Part shown: one piece after another, positions 1 through 7,369 of the stretch
How the letters are laid out: every line of letters starts with the position of its first letter
Numbering within the stretch: the first letter of the stretch is position 1
Source: Candidatus Stramentimicrobium fermentans
GTDB lineage: Bacteria > Atribacterota > Phoenicimicrobiia > Phoenicimicrobiales > Stramentimicrobiaceae
Direction of reading: 5' to 3'
DNA length: 46,998 bases
Assembly (NCBI GenBank): GCA_012520575.1
Contig: JAAYOB010000027.1
Span: 1 to 46,998 of the forward strand
Translations under genes and position numbers: made by a program
The notes under the pieces: model-generated
Told to the model about the DNA's origin: nothing
What the model saw: the letters and a program-made list of their open reading frames with translations, nothing else
Databases searched by the model: none

Positions 1-215
1 GCCAATATACCTCCGACCATTGCCCACATAATTGCCAGGAAGGGATTACCACCGGCAAAGATTATTCTGGCGGCAATAGCTGCCCCCAGAGGGAAAGAAC
101 CATCTACTGTTAAATCGGGAAATTTTAATACCTGAAAGGTAATGTATACCCCTAAAGCCATAATGCTGAAAACAAACCCTTGTTCTAAGGCGTGAAATAA
201 CAAGCTCCAGGTCAT
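1..215 (-). CDS. ABC transporter permease, TrpY-like (N-terminal part)
   Basis: The first 71 codons of a membrane permease run off the left edge. The N-terminus has a short amphipathic start, then LEQGFVFSIMALGVYITFQV and a conserved-looking FPDLTVDGSFPLGAA stretch followed by another hydrophobic segment. This matches the N-terminus of the COG4120 permeases (TrpY family) that pair with COG2984 binding proteins. The start ATG at 215 lies behind an AGGAGTTAACTGG stretch. It follows the binding-protein gene by 36 bases and is surely co-transcribed with it; an ATPase gene (COG1101 type) is expected beyond the window. The substrate cannot be read from the permease; the upstream leader peptide points to tyrosine. 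Confidence 0.85.
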   Translation of the reverse strand, partial: MTWSLLFHALEQGFVFSIMALGVYITFQVLKFPDLTVDGSFPLGAAIAARIIFAGGNPFLAIMWAMVGGIL

Positions 216-251
216 CTCCAGTTAACTCCTTCCTCTCTCTGACTATTTCTT

Positions 252-1280
252 TTAATTACCACGTTCCCAGACCACTCCGGCAAAAACAATAGAGTCCCCT
301 TCAGCCAGTAGTTCTTCAGGGATTTCCAGATCGAGTTGTTGGGCATTATCAATATTAATCATAAAGGTCAGATCTTCCGGCTGTTCCAATCTGCCGATAG
401 GAATATCTGTGGGCAATTTCCCCTGTAAAACCTCTACCGCTTTTTCAGCACTCTTTTCGCCTAAGGTAAAGTAGTCTATACCAAAAGAAGCTAATGCCCC
501 TTCGGGTACCATAGTGGGGTCTGCTACGATAATAGGAATTTTTTCCTCCAGAGAAACTTTGACAATAGAGCTAAAGGCAGAGACTGCCACATTATCGGTA
601 ACAATATAAAGTACATCAACTCTACCTACTAAAGATTGGGCGGCTAATAAAACTTCATTGGAATTACTGGCCGTTGCTTCCACCAATTCCATGCCTAAGT
701 CATGGCATATCTCACGTGATAGCTCTACCTGCACCACCGAATTTACTTCTCCGGCATTATAGATGGTCCCCACTCTTTTTGCCTGTGGGAAAAATCTGGG
801 TATAAGCTCTAACTGAGTTTTATTGGGCGCCGCATCTGCCATTCCAGTAATATTATTTCCGGAACTCTCCCAACTTTTCGCAACATTAGCAGCTACCGGG
901 TCTGTTATGGCTCCCACAATTATCGGTATTTCAGAGGTAACCTGGGCTGCTGCCTGTACTATAGGAGTGGCAATGGCCATTATCAGATCAACCTTATCAT
1001 CCTTAAATTTTTGAGCAATGGTAATGGCATTACTAATCTCTCCCTGAGCGTCCTGCAAATCATAGATTACATCCACCCCAGAAACAAATCCCGCTTTCTC
1101 CATTCCGGCCATAAAGCCGTCCCGGCAGGCATCTAAAGCAGGATGCGCCACAATTTGGGCAATTCCTATTTTAAAGGGCTCCGCTGAGATACCTCCTGAG
1201 CTTGCCGACAAAACCAGAAAAACCACAAATACCAAACTAATTACTGTTTTCGCTAAAATACTATTGCAATTTTTTTTCAT
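252..1280 (-). CDS. ABC transporter substrate-binding protein, TrpX/COG2984 family
   Basis: This is the 342-residue periplasmic or lipid-surface binding component of an amino-acid ABC importer. Residues 1-33 form a Lys-rich start plus a hydrophobic signal peptide ending near SASSGGISA. The mature part begins FKIGIAQIVAHPALDACRDG, the usual opening of COG2984 proteins, and continues with the two Rossmann-like lobes of the type I periplasmic-binding fold (DDKVDLIMAIATPIVQAAA; VDVLYIVTDNVAVSAF; IPIIVADPTMVPEGALAS). No lipobox cysteine is visible. It is the first structural gene after a Tyr-codon leader peptide and two terminators, so expression is probably attenuated when tyrosine is plentiful. 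Family members are often T-box or TRAP regulated tryptophan or tyrosine importers; I infer tyrosine or another aromatic amino acid here. Confidence 0.88.
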   Translation of the reverse strand: MKKNCNSILAKTVISLVFVVFLVLSASSGGISAEPFKIGIAQIVAHPALDACRDGFMAGMEKAGFVSGVDVIYDLQDAQGEISNAITIAQKFKDDKVDLIMAIATPIVQAAAQVTSEIPIIVGAITDPVAANVAKSWESSGNNITGMADAAPNKTQLELIPRFFPQAKRVGTIYNAGEVNSVVQVELSREICHDLGMELVEATASNSNEVLLAAQSLVGRVDVLYIVTDNVAVSAFSSIVKVSLEEKIPIIVADPTMVPEGALASFGIDYFTLGEKSAEKAVEVLQGKLPTDIPIGRLEQPEDLTFMINIDNAQQLDLEIPEELLAEGDSIVFAGVVWERGN

Positions 1281-1372
1281 TTTTCTTCCTTTCTTTTCTA
1301 TTTTTTTTAACTATTTTTTTATGAATACACCGTACCTATTCCTGTTTATTGCTAACACCCCCTTTTCTATTT

Positions 1373-1412
1373 ATAAAATAAAAAACCACGAATGCTTTTA
1401 ACACCCGTGGTT
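1373..1412 (-). terminator. Attenuator terminator 2
   Basis: On the minus strand AACCACG (1412-1406) pairs with CGTGGTT (1390-1384), and the stem can continue inward through G.T pairs and TGTT/AGCA to about 13 bp with an AAA loop. A T-rich run follows. Its 5' arm is also complementary (8 bp counting one G.T pair) to the 3' arm of terminator 1, so the two structures can be linked. Confidence 0.8.
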
Positions 1413-1455
1413 AAAAAGAAAAACCACAGGCTCCCCTTGAGGTAAGAGCCTGTGG
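1413..1455 (-). terminator. Attenuator terminator 1
   Basis: On the minus strand CCACAGGCTC (1455-1446) and GAGCCTGTGG (1433-1424) make a perfect 10-bp GC-rich stem with a 12-base loop, followed directly by TTTTTCTTTTT. It lies 41 bases after the stop codon of the leader peptide and 130 bases before the binding-protein gene, the normal place for an attenuator. Confidence 0.9.
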
Positions 1456-1519
1456 CTTGCTTGGTCTGGTTTGAGTTAATTTTAATTAACTACTACTAAA
1501 CCCGATAGGCACCTACCTC
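1439..1519 (-). promoter_or_regulatory. Predicted antiterminator of a tyrosine attenuator
   Basis: The leader-peptide codons 22-26 contain GAGGTAGGTGCCT (1519-1507). This can pair with AGGCTCTTACCTC (1451-1439), which is the inner 5' arm plus loop of terminator 1: 12 of 13 positions pair, counting one G.T. A ribosome held on the Tyr codons 14-19 would leave this segment free, while a ribosome reaching the stop codon would cover it. This is exactly the logic of leader-peptide attenuation. Pairing is read from sequence; the regulatory effect is inference. Confidence 0.7.
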
Positions 1520-1582
1520 CGGATTATAATAGTAGTAATAGTAGGCATTATTAAATTGTGGCGAATTATTATTTTTGTCCAT
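1496..1582 (-). CDS. Tyrosine-rich leader peptide (28 aa)
   Basis: A 28-codon ORF runs from ATG at 1582 to TAG at 1496. Codons 14-19 are all tyrosine (TAC TAT TAC TAC TAT TAT), with one more Tyr at codon 26; the rest is rich in Asn. It sits 32 bases downstream of a good promoter and just upstream of two terminators. Only a weak Shine-Dalgarno (GAAAG, about 10 bases from the ATG) is seen. A run of six identical-residue codons in a short ORF before terminators is the hallmark of a ribosome-mediated attenuator, here sensing charged tRNA-Tyr. The ORF is too short for ordinary gene calling. Confidence 0.82.
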   Translation of the reverse strand: MDKNNNSPQFNNAYYYYYYNPEVGAYRV

Positions 1583-1609
1583 ATTTAAAAATTCTTTCAA
1601 TTTCTATCC

Positions 1610-1638
1610 ATCTTAACCCTGTATTTAATAAAAGTCAA
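1610..1638 (-). promoter_or_regulatory. Sigma-70-type promoter of the attenuated transporter operon
   Basis: Minus strand TTGACT (1638-1633), 17 bases, TAAGAT (1615-1610). Transcription would begin near 1603, giving a leader of about 20 bases before the ATG of the leader peptide. Confidence 0.75.
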
Positions 1639-1700
1639 ATAATTTTCCAAATTATTTTTATTCTTACCAACTAAACACATCTTTTTTAGTTAAAACTTAT

Positions 1701-2462
1701 TTATATTCCAAAAAAGTATCGAGCATTTTCTGTAGTAACTCGGGCAACTTCTTCTATGGTTATCTCTTTTAATTGGGCGATCTTCCGGGCAATAAAAGGA
1801 ATATATTTAGGTTCATTTGGCTTACCCCGAAAAGGGTGTGGGGTTAGAAAGGGTGAGTCTGTTTCCAGCAAGATGCTTTGCAAAGGTATTTCCTTTACTA
1901 CTTGCGATAATACCGAGGCATTTTTAAAGGTAATTACTCCCCCTATACCAAGATAAAAACCCTGTTCAACGCACCATTTAGCCATCGGTAAATCCCCTGA
2001 AAAGCAGTGCAGAGCTACCTTTCTCCTCCGCGCTTGCTTAGTTAGAGTAGCCATTGTTTCCTGATGGGCATTTCTGTCATGTATTATTATCGGTAAATTA
2101 TACTTGTTAGCTAAATCTATCTGCCTTTGAAAAGCCTGGCCCTGCTCTTCCGGTGAGCTATGGTTATAATGATAGTCCAATCCTATCTCTCCCAGAGCAA
2201 CATTTTTGGGATGTACCACCATCTTCTCCAATAAAAATAACTCTCTCTCTTTCATTTTTTTGCTTTCGTGAGGATGAAAACCAACGGCGGTATAGACATT
2301 ATTATACTGTTCGGCATAAGATAAATTTTTCTGACAGGATTCTATATCGACCCCAATGGTAATGATTTTAGTAACCCCCTCTCGACGGGCATCTTCGAGT
2401 ACCTCTTTAAGGTCTCTCCTTAGTATATCCAGATGGGCATGTGACTCTACAAACTGAATTAT
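1701..2462 (-). CDS. tatD: TatD family hydrolase (metal-dependent DNase), apparent ATA start
   Basis: TatD enzymes are TIM-barrel metal-dependent hydrolases, usually with 3'-5' exonuclease activity. Read from 2462 the protein has 253 residues, the normal family size, with the HxH motif VESHAHLD (His8, His10), Glu92 in ALGEIGLDYHYN, and the later ALHCFSGD and LLETDSPFLTPHPFRGK motifs. The first ATG in frame is at codon 70, which would remove the metal-binding HxH. In the same frame a TAG stop lies 15 bases upstream and no ATG, GTG or TTG occurs between. The codon placed 8 bases after AGGGGG is ATA (the next is ATT), so initiation is probably non-canonical. It closes a minus-strand cluster, 66 bases after the metallopeptidase gene. 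Confidence 0.88.
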   Translation of the reverse strand: MIQFVESHAHLDILRRDLKEVLEDARREGVTKIITIGVDIESCQKNLSYAEQYNNVYTAVGFHPHESKKMKERELFLLEKMVVHPKNVALGEIGLDYHYNHSSPEEQGQAFQRQIDLANKYNLPIIIHDRNAHQETMATLTKQARRRKVALHCFSGDLPMAKWCVEQGFYLGIGGVITFKNASVLSQVVKEIPLQSILLETDSPFLTPHPFRGKPNEPKYIPFIARKIAQLKEITIEEVARVTTENARYFFGI

Positions 2463-2528
2463 TTTTCTTTCCCCCTATTCTAAATAATTAATATCTTTCA
2501 CTTATTAGGTAAGATATATCGTTAAAAT

Positions 2529-2927
2529 TTATGGAGTATTTTTTTCTTTTGCAAGATTTTCTCTTTCAATGGCACACAATTCCGGATCACTCAAACCAAA
2601 ATAATGCCCTACTTCGTGTAAAACTACCCTCTTTATCTCATTTTTTATATCTAATCTACTATGATTATTTTTATGCAGAATGGGTTTGCGATAAATAAAT
2701 ATTTTATCAGGCAGAACATTGCGATAATAGATACCTCTTTTAGTAACAGGTACACCCTGATAGAGACCGAGGACTGAATAAGGAGATCTGTATCCTAACC
2801 GTTTCAGGGTATTATTATCCGGAAAATTCTCAATATGAATGGTTACATTCTCCATTTTTTGTCGAAAGTATTCCGGTAACTCGCCAATTGCTTCAGTCAC
2901 CACTTCTTCGAATTCTTTTTCCTCCAT
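2529..2927 (-). CDS. Zincin-like metallopeptidase family protein (Zincin_1/COG3824)
   Basis: A small 132-residue cytosolic protein with the zinc motif HEVGHYFGLSD (His104, Glu105, His108, Asp114), the HExxHxxGxxD signature of the minimal zincin family PF06262. Family members are this size and carry no signal peptide; their substrates are not established. The ATG overlaps the stop codon of the preceding flavodoxin gene (TAATG), so the two are translationally coupled. Confidence 0.85.
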   Translation of the reverse strand: MEEKEFEEVVTEAIGELPEYFRQKMENVTIHIENFPDNNTLKRLGYRSPYSVLGLYQGVPVTKRGIYYRNVLPDKIFIYRKPILHKNNHSRLDIKNEIKRVVLHEVGHYFGLSDPELCAIERENLAKEKNTP

Positions 2928-3421
2928 TATATTGACCGCTTTTCTTTTAGATTTTGCTTAATATTTTTGACAAAGGTATCTACCATTTCTAAATGGTTTT
3001 GTTTTTTAATATTACGATAGGAGATATTCATTAACGCTATTGGTTTCTGACTGACTATCTCTTCTGCCTCTAAAAAAACATTTTGAGGGTCTGAACCTAA
3101 ACAGATAGTATAAAAAGCTAATTTAGTAATCTGTACTCTGTATTCCATTAAAAAGCTTCTGATCGGTGTGGACAGATTTCCCGCCCAGATAGGAGTGCCG
3201 ACGATAATTAAGTCATACTGTGCGGGCTCATTCTTTAATCTCTCAATAGGTATAACCTTCTTTAAATGAGCCTCATTACCGCTGGTAAAAAAACCCAATA
3301 ATCCTTTCCTGTTTCTATGGTCTACTATTTCCTCTAACTCGGCTCCTAATTTTTTAGCAATAACTTCAGCAATATTTCTGGTCTGTCCGGAACGTGAATA
3401 ATAAACTATTAGAACTTTCAT
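2927..3421 (-). CDS. Flavodoxin family protein
   Basis: The 164-residue protein starts MKVLIVYYSRSGQTRNIAEV, the FMN-phosphate-binding loop (S/T-x-S/T-G-x-T type) of flavodoxins. The second cofactor segment is VGTPIWAGNLSTPIRSFL, with the aromatic residue expected to stack on the isoalloxazine ring. It probably acts as a low-potential electron carrier or an NAD(P)H:quinone reductase-like protein in the cytoplasm. Its start is preceded by GAGGGAATT. It lies between yigZ and the metallopeptidase gene with coupling to the latter; the functional link is unknown. Confidence 0.85.
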   Translation of the reverse strand: MKVLIVYYSRSGQTRNIAEVIAKKLGAELEEIVDHRNRKGLLGFFTSGNEAHLKKVIPIERLKNEPAQYDLIIVGTPIWAGNLSTPIRSFLMEYRVQITKLAFYTICLGSDPQNVFLEAEEIVSQKPIALMNISYRNIKKQNHLEMVDTFVKNIKQNLKEKRSI

Positions 3422-3464
3422 AATTCCCTCACTTATTTTTTGTGATAAGTTTATGTTCAGCTAT

Positions 3465-4103
3465 TCAACCATTCAGCCATCTGAGCGCACCTTTGTTTAG
3501 CAAGGCTTTGCCTTGTGTAACATTATTAACTACCTGTTGCAGCCATTCCTGCTCCGCTTCCGGGATTAGTATGACCATTTTTACCTTTTCCCCATAGAAT
3601 ATATCCTCAATCCTGCCTGACTTACTCTCAATTGACTGTAGAATATTACCTAAATGAGGATATTCAATCTCTTCAATAGTAAATTCCCGCCAGGAAAATT
3701 TTCTCTTTTTACCTGCCCGCCCTAATCCTAAACGAGCGGTATCGCGATAGGCTTTAATTAATCCGCTCTTGCCTAATTTTATTCCTCCAAAATATCGTAT
3801 GACTAAAACTAAAACATTGGTCAACTGTTCCTGTATAATAGCCTGTAAAATGGGCGGACCGGCGGTATTGGCCGGCTCTCCTCCGTCAGAATATTGAATA
3901 ACTTCATTACGGTCAAAACCCATGCGATAAGCCCAACAGTGATGTGTGGCGTCAGGATATTCTTGATTGGATTCTTTCAGAAAGGATTTCACCTCTTCCT
4001 CAGTTTCTACTTCCCATACGAGTGCAATAAATCTACTTTTTTTAATATTATTTTCAAACTGAACAGAGTGAGAAATTGTTTGAAAATATTTTTTATCTTC
4101 CAT
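3465..4103 (-). CDS. yigZ: YigZ/IMPACT family protein
   Basis: A 212-residue member of the UPF0029/IMPACT family. The N-terminal domain has the family hallmarks SRFIALVWEVETEEEV, DATHHCWAYRMG, QYSDGGEPANTAGPPIL and VLVIRYFGGIKLGKSGLI; residues from about 140 form the smaller C-terminal ferredoxin-like domain (DUF1949). Bacterial members are linked with translation control by similarity to eukaryotic IMPACT, but no reaction is established. The length is typical. It lies 20 bases downstream of an unidentified gene in the same operon. Confidence 0.93.
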   Translation of the reverse strand: MEDKKYFQTISHSVQFENNIKKSRFIALVWEVETEEEVKSFLKESNQEYPDATHHCWAYRMGFDRNEVIQYSDGGEPANTAGPPILQAIIQEQLTNVLVLVIRYFGGIKLGKSGLIKAYRDTARLGLGRAGKKRKFSWREFTIEEIEYPHLGNILQSIESKSGRIEDIFYGEKVKMVILIPEAEQEWLQQVVNNVTQGKALLNKGALRWLNG

Positions 4104-4123
4104 ATTATCTTACCGTATTCTAA

Positions 4124-4576
4124 CTAAGAGAGTTGTTCATAACTTTGAAAGCATTCTAAAAATTTTTCTCGACCCGAAGGAAAATGGATTAATAAGGTAA
4201 GTAATTTTTCAATGCCATTCTGCAGGTATTTAATAGAAACTCGATTATGGTTAGAAGAAAACAGGGCTAAAAATCTATTTTCCTTAGATGAGATATGGAT
4301 ATCTTGCACTATATTCCAGTTTATTTTTACCAATATGGATTCCTGAGAACGCTCCTGCGAACCGGCACCCAGTAGGGAATTCCACCAGCTCTTTTGAGGA
4401 TATATTTCTACATAGAATGCGTTATCAGTAAAATAGAGGAGTCCACATGCCCTTCGCCTTAGCTCATTGTATCCGCCGAGATACTCACACATACCTCTCC
4501 CTCTGATTTCCTCGCCAATCTCCCGCTCTTTGTCCTGCCAATATTTTGTTATATCCTGCTTCCTGTCCTTATTCAA
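4124..4576 (-). CDS. Uncharacterized protein (150 aa)
   Basis: I do not recognise this protein. It is soluble, without signal peptide or membrane segment, and begins with a charged helical stretch (KYWQDKEREIGEEIRGRG). Alternating hydrophobic and aromatic stretches follow (RACGLLYFTDNAFYVEIYP; ESILVKINWNIVQDIHIS; NRFLALFSS; RVSIKYLQNG) and then a C-terminal amphipathic helix. The spacing of beta strands plus one final helix is reminiscent of a PH-like (GRAM/YokE-type) fold, but this is a guess. It lies 32 bases after the nicotinamidase gene and 20 bases before yigZ, so it is part of that operon. Confidence 0.6.
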   Translation of the reverse strand: MNKDRKQDITKYWQDKEREIGEEIRGRGMCEYLGGYNELRRRACGLLYFTDNAFYVEIYPQKSWWNSLLGAGSQERSQESILVKINWNIVQDIHISSKENRFLALFSSNHNRVSIKYLQNGIEKLLTLLIHFPSGREKFLECFQSYEQLS

Positions 4577-4608
4577 CCTTTGCTCCTTTTGCTAAAGAAA
4601 ATACTGCC

Positions 4609-5148
4609 TTAGATTTGATTGGATGATATTACTGCAGCACCAGCTTTCTCTAACTCACCATATTCCCGGGCAATCTCCTCTTCTTCCCGAGAAAAAGTGG
4701 CAATAGCGTCCCTGATTAAAAAGACTTTAAAACCTTCTTTCAAGGCATCTAAAGCGGAAGATTTGACACAAAATTCCAGGGCGATGCCGCAAGCATACAG
4801 TTTAGAAACCTTTTTATCTCTGAGATAGGAAGCAAGATCAACATTGATTGCTTCAAAAGCCGAATACCCATCATCCTTATTACCGGTTCCTTTTAAAAAA
4901 GATTGGTCAATCTTCTCTTTATGGAGATCAGGGTGCAATTCAGCCCCATAAGTACCGGCCACACAGTGTGCCGGCCATTTATCAAAATGGACTGACTCAT
5001 CCGGATGCCAATCCTGAGTAGCGAGAACTAAATCAAATTTATCCATTAATTTATTGATAACCGGAACAACTTCTTCCGCATTCTCTACAGCTAAAGTGCC
5101 ACCTTTTACAAAATCATTCTGTACATCAACGATTAACAGTGCTTTCAT
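4609..5148 (-). CDS. pncA: Nicotinamidase / isochorismatase-family hydrolase
   Basis: This enzyme would convert nicotinamide to nicotinate in NAD salvage. The catalytic triad of the family is visible: Asp8 (LIVDVQNDFV), Lys86 (SFLKGTG) and Cys127 (ALEFCVKSSALDAL). The metal site is Asp46, His48 and His54 in TQDWHPDESVHF, and WPAHCVAGTYGAELHP is the nicotinamidase-type substrate loop. Its 179 residues match the family. It heads a minus-strand operon continuing into the unknown gene and yigZ. The NAD(P)HX repair gene lies on the opposite strand nearby, so NAD upkeep is represented twice in this stretch. Confidence 0.9.
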   Translation of the reverse strand: MKALLIVDVQNDFVKGGTLAVENAEEVVPVINKLMDKFDLVLATQDWHPDESVHFDKWPAHCVAGTYGAELHPDLHKEKIDQSFLKGTGNKDDGYSAFEAINVDLASYLRDKKVSKLYACGIALEFCVKSSALDALKEGFKVFLIRDAIATFSREEEEIAREYGELEKAGAAVISSNQI

Positions 5149-5425
5149 TGTTCTTCTCCTTATTGGTTCGGATAATATTATAAGTTTAACATATTCTCGG
5201 TTAGTTTAAAAATTACTTCCGGAGTTTTAAGGCGAACACCCCTCCCCTTGCTTAACCTTCAACACATTGTGTGGTAACTATGTCAAATAATCTTTTTCAA
5301 TCTAATAGAATATGTGTTAAAATTATTCTTGGGATAAAATATTATTTTGACAGAATAGATAGCATATAGCATTTTGCTGAATAGATAATACCATATTACA
5401 TTTTTAAATTAAAAGGAACCAAATC

Positions 5426-5653
5426 ATGCCTAACTATACCTATGAATGTCAGGATTGCTCCTGTGTTTTCAATATAAGAGCATCGATTAAGGAGATGGAG
5501 CAAAATATCTTCTCCTGTGAGAGATGCGGTAGTAAAAATATTAAAAGAAAATTTGACGGTTTTGGCTACTGTAAGGGTAGTACAGGTTATTCAACCGGCA
5601 GCTCGGGTTGTGCCAGCTGTTCAGGCGGCTCTTGCTCCACCTGTCATCACTGA
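5426..5653 (+). CDS. FmdB-family zinc-ribbon protein
   Basis: A 75-residue protein starting MPNYTYECQDC, with two CxxC knuckles (YECQDC and FSCERC) that form the FmdB/CxxC_CXXC_SSSS regulatory-type zinc ribbon. The tail is rich in Gly, Ser and Cys (six further cysteines and a final CHH), typical of the longer members. Function is unknown; the name comes from a proposed formamidase regulator. It is followed after about 90 bases by the NAD(P)HX repair gene on the same strand. SD-like AAAAGGAACC precedes the ATG. Confidence 0.85.
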   Translation: MPNYTYECQDCSCVFNIRASIKEMEQNIFSCERCGSKNIKRKFDGFGYCKGSTGYSTGSSGCASCSGGSCSTCHH

Positions 5654-5744
5654 AAGTAAAAAACATTCTAATATTCTCAATTGTCAAAAATTTTTTAGCA
5701 GCTAATTTCGGCGTGAAAGCCATAGAGTAAGGAGAGAAAATACT

Positions 5745-7325
5745 GTGAAAATTGCTAGTGTCTCAAAAATGCAAAATATGGACCGAGAGGCAATTCAAAA
5801 ATACCAAATACCTGAAGAAATACTTATGGAAAATGCCGGAATAGCAGTTTTCCACACCTTAGTTGAAAAATATACTATAAGGGACTATCACTTTTTTATC
5901 TTCTGCGGGAGTGGCAATAATGGCGGAGACGGACTGGTAATCGCCAGACAGCTTCATTCCAATGGTGCCTCAGTCCAGGTCTGTCTTCTGGATAATCCCC
6001 AAAAATTTAAAGGTGCCGCTTTAAAGAACTGGCAGATAGTGCAGACCCTGGGGTTATCCATATTTTTGTCTCCCTCTATCTCTGAAATAGATTCCTTAAT
6101 TGGACCCGATGATATTATCATAGATGCCATATTCGGCACCGGACTGACCAGAGAAATTAACGGCTACCATTATCAGGTTATTGAATTAATCAATGAAAGG
6201 AAAAATCCGGTGTTCAGCATAGATATCCCTTCCGGGATAAACGGTAATACCGGTAGCGTTAATGGGATTGCGGTTAAAGCTGATTATACTGTCACCTTTG
6301 GCTTACCCAAGATAGGGAATGTCCTCTACCCCGGCTATGGCTATAATGGCGAACTTTTTGTATCACATATCTCTTTCCCGCCAGACTTAATTAATAGTGA
6401 CCATTTAAAGATTCAGGTAAACACACCTTTAACACTTCCTGAACGACAGCCGAATGGGCATAAAGGTACCTTTGGTAATGCACTTTTTATAGCCGGAGCA
6501 CCCAACTATTATGGTGCCCCCTTTTTCGCTTCCTTCTCTTTCTTGAAAGCTGGCGGAGGATATTCTCGGCTGGCGGCACCATCCTCTCTCATTCCCTTTA
6601 TCAGCAATAAGGCAAGCGAGGTAGTATTCTTACCCCAAAAAGAGACCGATAGCGGCACTATTAGTTTGGCAGCTTTTGATGAACTGTTACATTGGTCTGA
6701 AAAAATGGATATGGTTATTGTTGGTCCGGGGCTATCTTTACAAGAGGAGACGCAGACACTGATTCGGAAGTTAATCCGAGAGATTAAAAAACCATTACTC
6801 ATCGATGGTGACGGAATTACGGCCCTCAGCCTTGACACCCAAATTATAGCCGCCCGCCAGCACCCTACCATTTTAACCCCTCACTTTGGCGAAATGTCTA
6901 ATCTGATAAAACAATCTGTTTTAGAGATTAAAAAAGACCCTGTAAAGGCAGTAAAAGACTTTTGCTCTGACAATAATTCTATTGTTGTGTTGAAAGGGGC
7001 TCACTCCTTAATCGGGTTGCCCTCTGGCGAGGTATTTGTTAATATGACCGGGAATAATGGTATGGCTACCGCCGGTTCAGGAGATGTATTAACCGGCGCC
7101 ATAGCAGCGATGTTTACCCTGAGCTTATCAGTAGAAGATGCTGTAAGAATGGGAGTCTTGATTCATGGCTTTGCCGGAGACCTGGCTGCTTCCAAAAAGG
7201 GTCAAGATGGTATTACTGCTCAGGATATATTAGATTATCTGCCTCTCTCAGTAAAGAATATTAGAGAAATGGCACCCCTGGATGAGGATAACAGTTATCA
7301 ACTCACTCGAATAAAGACTGTTTAA
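5745..7325 (+). CDS. nnrD: Bifunctional NAD(P)H-hydrate epimerase / ADP-dependent dehydratase
   Basis: This enzyme repairs hydrated NADH and NADPH. Residues 1 to about 215 form the YjeF_N epimerase domain (FCGSGNNGGDGLVIARQL; DIPSGINGNTGSV). Residues from about 230 form the ribokinase-like dehydratase domain with GHKGTFGNALFIAGAPNYYG, PLLIDGDGITAL, LTPHFGEMSNL and the ATP/ADP motif NNGMATAGSGDVLTGAIAAM with the catalytic Asp. Total length 526 is usual for the fused form. The start is GTG at 5745, 10 bases after AAGGAGAG. It converges on the BamE-like gene with 44 bases between, and I see no strong terminator there. Confidence 0.95.
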   Translation: MKIASVSKMQNMDREAIQKYQIPEEILMENAGIAVFHTLVEKYTIRDYHFFIFCGSGNNGGDGLVIARQLHSNGASVQVCLLDNPQKFKGAALKNWQIVQTLGLSIFLSPSISEIDSLIGPDDIIIDAIFGTGLTREINGYHYQVIELINERKNPVFSIDIPSGINGNTGSVNGIAVKADYTVTFGLPKIGNVLYPGYGYNGELFVSHISFPPDLINSDHLKIQVNTPLTLPERQPNGHKGTFGNALFIAGAPNYYGAPFFASFSFLKAGGGYSRLAAPSSLIPFISNKASEVVFLPQKETDSGTISLAAFDELLHWSEKMDMVIVGPGLSLQEETQTLIRKLIREIKKPLLIDGDGITALSLDTQIIAARQHPTILTPHFGEMSNLIKQSVLEIKKDPVKAVKDFCSDNNSIVVLKGAHSLIGLPSGEVFVNMTGNNGMATAGSGDVLTGAIAAMFTLSLSVEDAVRMGVLIHGFAGDLAASKKGQDGITAQDILDYLPLSVKNIREMAPLDEDNSYQLTRIKTV

Positions 7326-7369
7326 ATCATTTCAAAATAAGATTAACAAAACCCTCAATTTCACAAGAG

